Below are positions 18,432 through 20,662 of a stretch of DNA of 20,662 nt, piece after piece. Both the position numbers and the translations under genes were made by a program. Position 1 is the first letter of the stretch; each line of letters starts with the position of its first letter. The DNA is taken from positions 1 through 20,662 of the forward strand of contig JAYVYD010000079.1 of the NCBI GenBank assembly GCA_043784605.1, written 5' to 3'. Source of the stretch: JANYHY01 sp043784605. GTDB lineage: Bacteria > Myxococcota_A > Polyangia > Polyangiales > Polyangiaceae. A model generated the notes under the pieces. It ran no database searches. It saw only the letters and a list, made by a program, of their open reading frames with translations, and was not told the DNA's origin.

Positions 18432-20185
18432 CAAGAACCTTTCGGCGCCGTTGGGGTGCCCAGACGAAACACGATTGTCTCGAAGCTCTCTGGCCGCGTC
18501 GCGTCGAGGTCGAGGATCTGCACGAACGAGTTGGTGAAGCTCGCGACATACGCGAACGAGTAGCGCCGCAGGAGATCGTGGGTCCCGATGTTGATGCGCG
18601 GATCGATCGGGGCGGGCTTACCGAGCGCGACGTCCCTGAAGTTGAAAGGATCGAAGACGACCGAGAACGGGCCGAGGCCCACTCGGATTACACCCTCGAG
18701 CGCCTTCGCGTCCGGGTCGTACACGATGACCTGCGCGGCGTCGTAGCAGAGGATGAATACCCGCAGTGCGTAGTTGCCCTTCACGTCGACGATAGGTGCA
18801 AGATACACGCGTGAGGGGCCCGCCGGGAGCGGCACGTTCTCGGCGTTTCGGAACGAGTCAGCGTTGTATGTCCCCGACTGGCTCGTGCCGTCGTCTCCGA
18901 TGCTGGCGACGATCAGCGAGGCCGGGCTTCGGTTGGTGATGAACGCCCGCGCGGGCAGGCGCGCGCACTTGAGCGTGTCGGCGTCGACGTCCGTTTGCGT
19001 CCGCGGAGGTTGCGCGGTGAAGTCCACACCGGACACGTTCGCCTCGCAGCGAATGCGCGGCGACGGATCGATCACGATGCCGCGCGAGTCCTGTCCGCCC
19101 GCGTTCGCGGTGATGACGTAGTTCGACTCGTTGACCAAGAACGGACGGAGCAGGGAAGAGGAGCCGGCCGTGCCGTCGTCGTCGTAGTAGCGGAGCAGCG
19201 AGATTTGGGGCGTCGCGCGGCTCACCTCGAGGAATGCCGGGCGCGGCGCGGCCAAGCACCCAGCGCACTTCGGGAACGCGAGCGGATCGTGTGGGATGGT
19301 CGCGAGACCAACGCCGCCGGTCGGCAGTCCGTCGAGCACGAACTGCAGGTTCGGGGCCGTGCGCGCCTTCTGAGCGGTCGTCAGGTCAGTCGCCGACAAG
19401 AGGCCGGTGCGCAAGAGGCTCGCCTTGGTGTCCGACTGGTGCGTGATCACGAGCGAGGTGTTGTCCTCGGTGAACGCCATCGCGAACGGCTCGCCTGGGA
19501 GCGTGATGCCACGCGTGTTCCCGATCTCATTGGGGTTGGTTCCCGCGTGGTGCGTGTCGCTGCATCGATTGTCGCTCGTCCGCGGAGAGCAATCGAGCGC
19601 GAACGGCGGATAGGAGCTCGCGTCCGTCGCGCTCTCGGGCGCGGGAGCTTCTGAGTCCACCGCGACGTCCGCCCACGTGATCGACGCATCGCCGCGCACC
19701 GGCATGAACAAGCGGCTCGGCGCCGAGTCGATGAGGTTGCCCTGCGCGTCGCGCTGCGAGACGAGGCGCATGTCGGTCGCGAACGCGCCGATGATGGCAG
19801 AGTCGCGCACGTAGATGGACGAGTCCGTTGCCGGAGCGCAGGTGAAGCTGCCAGGTTGGACGGCGCTCGGGTTGCTCGGATTCTGGCGCGGCGGATTCGA
19901 CGGACATCCGGGCAGGGGGCTGGCGATCAGTCGCGCGACGTCCTGCCGAATGAGGTGCAGATCGTAGGACTGCACGGTGCCGCCGTTCCACTGCAGATCA
20001 AAGTCGCTGTTGACCACGTAGAGCACGTTGCCGTGCTCCGAGACGGCCATCCCGATCGGGTAGTAGAAAGATTTCATGGGCGGGGCTTGCCCACCCCCCG
20101 CCGAGTAGCAAGATGAGACGCCGAGCGCGGCGACCGCCACGAGGGCAGCGGCGCTAGAGCCTAAAAGTCGCACCAGTCGGAACAT
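18431..20185 (-). CDS. Large propeller-like lipoprotein, first gene of the lipoprotein pair
   Basis: A 584-residue protein. The signal peptide (LLGSSAAALVAVAALG) ends in a good lipobox, VSS-Cys26, predicting a lipid-anchored envelope protein. Immediately after comes a propeller-type strand set, YPIGMAVSEHGNVLYVVNSD (about 42-61), and similar segments recur: FAMAFTEDNTSLVITHQSD (about 233), VRVGLGPFSVVFDPFNF (about 498) and YAFVASFTNS-like AYVASFTNSFVQILDLDAT near 545. This supports one or more beta-propellers without naming a ligand. It shares style and layout with the larger lipoprotein that follows (TGATG overlap), and the two probably act together at the cell surface. There is no Shine-Dalgarno sequence; a TAGGCT box 11 nt upstream and 10-bp direct repeats in the -35 region mark the likely promoter of the whole lipoprotein-mutS-eamA run. 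Confidence 0.9.
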   Translation of the reverse strand: MFRLVRLLGSSAAALVAVAALGVSSCYSAGGGQAPPMKSFYYPIGMAVSEHGNVLYVVNSDFDLQWNGGTVQSYDLHLIRQDVARLIASPLPGCPSNPPRQNPSNPSAVQPGSFTCAPATDSSIYVRDSAIIGAFATDMRLVSQRDAQGNLIDSAPSRLFMPVRGDASITWADVAVDSEAPAPESATDASSYPPFALDCSPRTSDNRCSDTHHAGTNPNEIGNTRGITLPGEPFAMAFTEDNTSLVITHQSDTKASLLRTGLLSATDLTTAQKARTAPNLQFVLDGLPTGGVGLATIPHDPLAFPKCAGCLAAPRPAFLEVSRATPQISLLRYYDDDGTAGSSSLLRPFLVNESNYVITANAGGQDSRGIVIDPSPRIRCEANVSGVDFTAQPPRTQTDVDADTLKCARLPARAFITNRSPASLIVASIGDDGTSQSGTYNADSFRNAENVPLPAGPSRVYLAPIVDVKGNYALRVFILCYDAAQVIVYDPDAKALEGVIRVGLGPFSVVFDPFNFRDVALGKPAPIDPRINIGTHDLLRRYSFAYVASFTNSFVQILDLDATRPESFETIVFRLGTPTAPKGS

Positions 20186-20196
20186 CGGACGCGCGA

Positions 20197-20202
20197 AGCC
20201 TA
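20197..20202 (-). promoter_or_regulatory. -10-like box of the lipoprotein-mutS-eamA run
   Basis: TAGGCT on the minus strand, ending 11 nt before the ATG at 20185, preceded by AC (ACTAGGCT). A weak hexamer match, but it has the same position relative to the start as the boxes before the genes at 7698, 10578, 11331 and 20601. No -35 consensus. Confidence 0.33.
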
Positions 20203-20211
20203 GTCAGCGAG

Positions 20212-20240
20212 ACGCATCGTGTCGAGGAGAACGCATCGTG
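20212..20240. repeat. Pair of perfect 10-bp direct repeats upstream of the lipoprotein operon
   Basis: ACGCATCGTG (plus strand) at 20212-20221 and 20231-20240, 19 bp start to start, about two helical turns. They cover the region where a -35 for the box at 20197-20202 would be. Layout suits a dimeric regulator, or activation without a consensus -35. Confidence 0.5.
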
Positions 20241-20286
20241 AAACGCGTTCGCTCCGTGTTCGCGGGGTTTGGACGGCGTGCGCGGC

Positions 20287-20454
20287 TCAGAGGAGCTCGA
20301 GGATGATCACGCCGCGTCGCTCGTGGTCCCCGTCTTCTGCGGGTTTCGGGCTGCGCATCGGCGCGAGCGGGAGGTCGAGCTGCGGCTGCTCGTAGCGGAC
20401 GCGCTCTTCCTGCTCACGCTTTCGAATTTGCTCGATGATGAAAGGGGGCAACAT
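20287..20454 (-). CDS. Small conserved-looking protein of 55 residues
   Basis: Begins MLPPFIIEQIRKREQEERVR, a short hydrophobic lead followed by a charged helix, then a Pro-rich middle (QPQLDLPLAPMRSPKP) and an acidic end with GVIILELL. The frame is open further upstream to a TTG at 20568, but I choose the ATG at 20454 because a TTGACC/TACCTT promoter lies inside the longer version and because MLPPFIIEQI is the point where the sequence becomes protein-like. I recall short proteins of this MLPPFII-x-QI style from myxobacterial genomes but cannot name a function. No membrane segment, no catalytic motif. It lies 101 bp before the lipoprotein operon on the same strand; GAGA about 7 nt upstream is a weak ribosome site. 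Confidence 0.65.
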   Translation of the reverse strand: MLPPFIIEQIRKREQEERVRYEQPQLDLPLAPMRSPKPAEDGDHERRGVIILELL

Positions 20455-20485
20455 CCAATTCTCGCGGTTGGTGGGCTCTGAAAAC

Positions 20486-20513
20486 AAGGTAGCAACGAGC
20501 GCTGACAGGTCAA
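20486..20513 (-). promoter_or_regulatory. Candidate sigma-70-type promoter of the 55-residue gene
   Basis: Minus strand TTGACC (20513-20508), 16-bp spacer, TACCTT (20491-20486), 31 nt before the ATG at 20454. The -35 matches TTGACA at five of six positions; the -10 is weak (three of six). It would give a leader of about 25 nt, unlike the near-leaderless genes nearby. Confidence 0.45.
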
Positions 20514-20587
20514 GAGAACGGCTCTTGTTCTCCAACCTTGATGTGGGACATCGAGTCATTTCTGACAAGCCCGCACCTCTTGAGAGC

Positions 20588-20593
20588 TAGGAT
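20588..20593 (+). promoter_or_regulatory. -10-like box of the gene at the right edge
   Basis: GCTAGGAT contains TAGGAT (four of six to TATAAT), ending 7 nt before the ATG at 20601. CTGACA at 20562-20567 is a good -35 hexamer, but the spacer is 20 bp, longer than usual. AGGA within the box could alternatively act as a ribosome site 8 nt before the start. Confidence 0.4.
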
Positions 20594-20600
20594 GCCGTGC

Positions 20601-20662
20601 ATGGCAAGGCGGTGGTCTCGAGTCGCGTTGATCGTCGCGATCACGCTGATTTCCGCCATTTC
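20601..20662 (+). CDS. Start of a gene with signal-peptide-like N-terminus, cut by window edge
   Basis: Only 20 codons are visible: a basic start (MARRWSR) followed by a hydrophobic run (VALIVAITLISAI), as in a signal peptide or first membrane helix. The ATG at 20592 is in the same frame, three codons earlier, but overlaps the proposed -10 box, so 20601 is preferred. It is divergent from the 55-residue gene. Nothing can be said of its function. Confidence 0.55.
   Translation, partial: MARRWSRVALIVAITLISAI

Noticed and set aside
20455..20568. Longer 93-residue version of the small protein, starting at a TTG
   Set aside because: The extra part contains a good promoter and looks non-coding; the ATG at 20454 is preferred.

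Overview
The window is GC-rich chromosomal DNA that reads like a myxobacterium (Deltaproteobacteria/Myxococcota, probably the Polyangiales side). The grounds are two Hanks-type Ser/Thr kinases, one fused to a membrane anchor and a C-terminal extracytoplasmic tail; an FHA-domain sigma-54-type activator; very large propeller-like lipoproteins of unknown function; and start codons that often sit only 6-11 nt behind a -10-like box with no Shine-Dalgarno sequence. This assignment comes from gene content and sequence style, not from a database match. I see no rRNA, tRNA, CRISPR array, transposase or phage gene.

Layout. Block A (1-7513, all minus strand): a P-type cation ATPase (1809-4640) whose stop overlaps the start of a membrane-anchored Ser/Thr kinase (1-1812, running off the left edge); about 450 bp without a supported gene; an LCM-family SAM methyltransferase (5095-6000); a start-less, frameshifted gene remnant (6071-6236); and a two-gene envelope-stress operon, YbjN-like (7124-7513) then PspA (6238-7089). 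Block B (7698-11795, all plus strand): a soluble Ser/Thr kinase; a wrecked lipoprotein gene overlapping its stop codon (8729-9027); an FHA/AAA+/Fis transcription activator; a membrane-anchored helical protein; and an NTF2/SnoaL-like protein. Block C (11898-20454, all minus strand; transcription order right to left): a conserved-looking 55-residue protein, two large lipoproteins, mutS, and an EamA/DMT transporter, the last four separated by 13 nt or less or overlapping. At the right edge a new plus-strand gene with a hydrophobic N-terminus begins at 20601.

How the genes may work together. The ATPase and its coupled kinase look like a transport/signalling pair. The plus-strand kinase and the FHA activator next to it form a plausible phosphorylation-to-transcription pair, since FHA domains bind phosphothreonine; this is inference. 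PspA/YbjN is a membrane-stress unit. MutS is unusual in lying at the 3' end of a lipoprotein operon and being translationally coupled to a drug/metabolite-type exporter.

No undescribed multi-gene system is demonstrated here. The items most worth checking are: the near-leaderless promoter pattern shared by several genes; the 27-bp inverted repeat of 8-bp purine units between convergent genes (11806-11896), which pairs fully only in the plus-strand RNA; the two decayed genes; and the non-canonical residues in the first kinase (Asn for the catalytic-loop Lys) and in the ATPase ion site.
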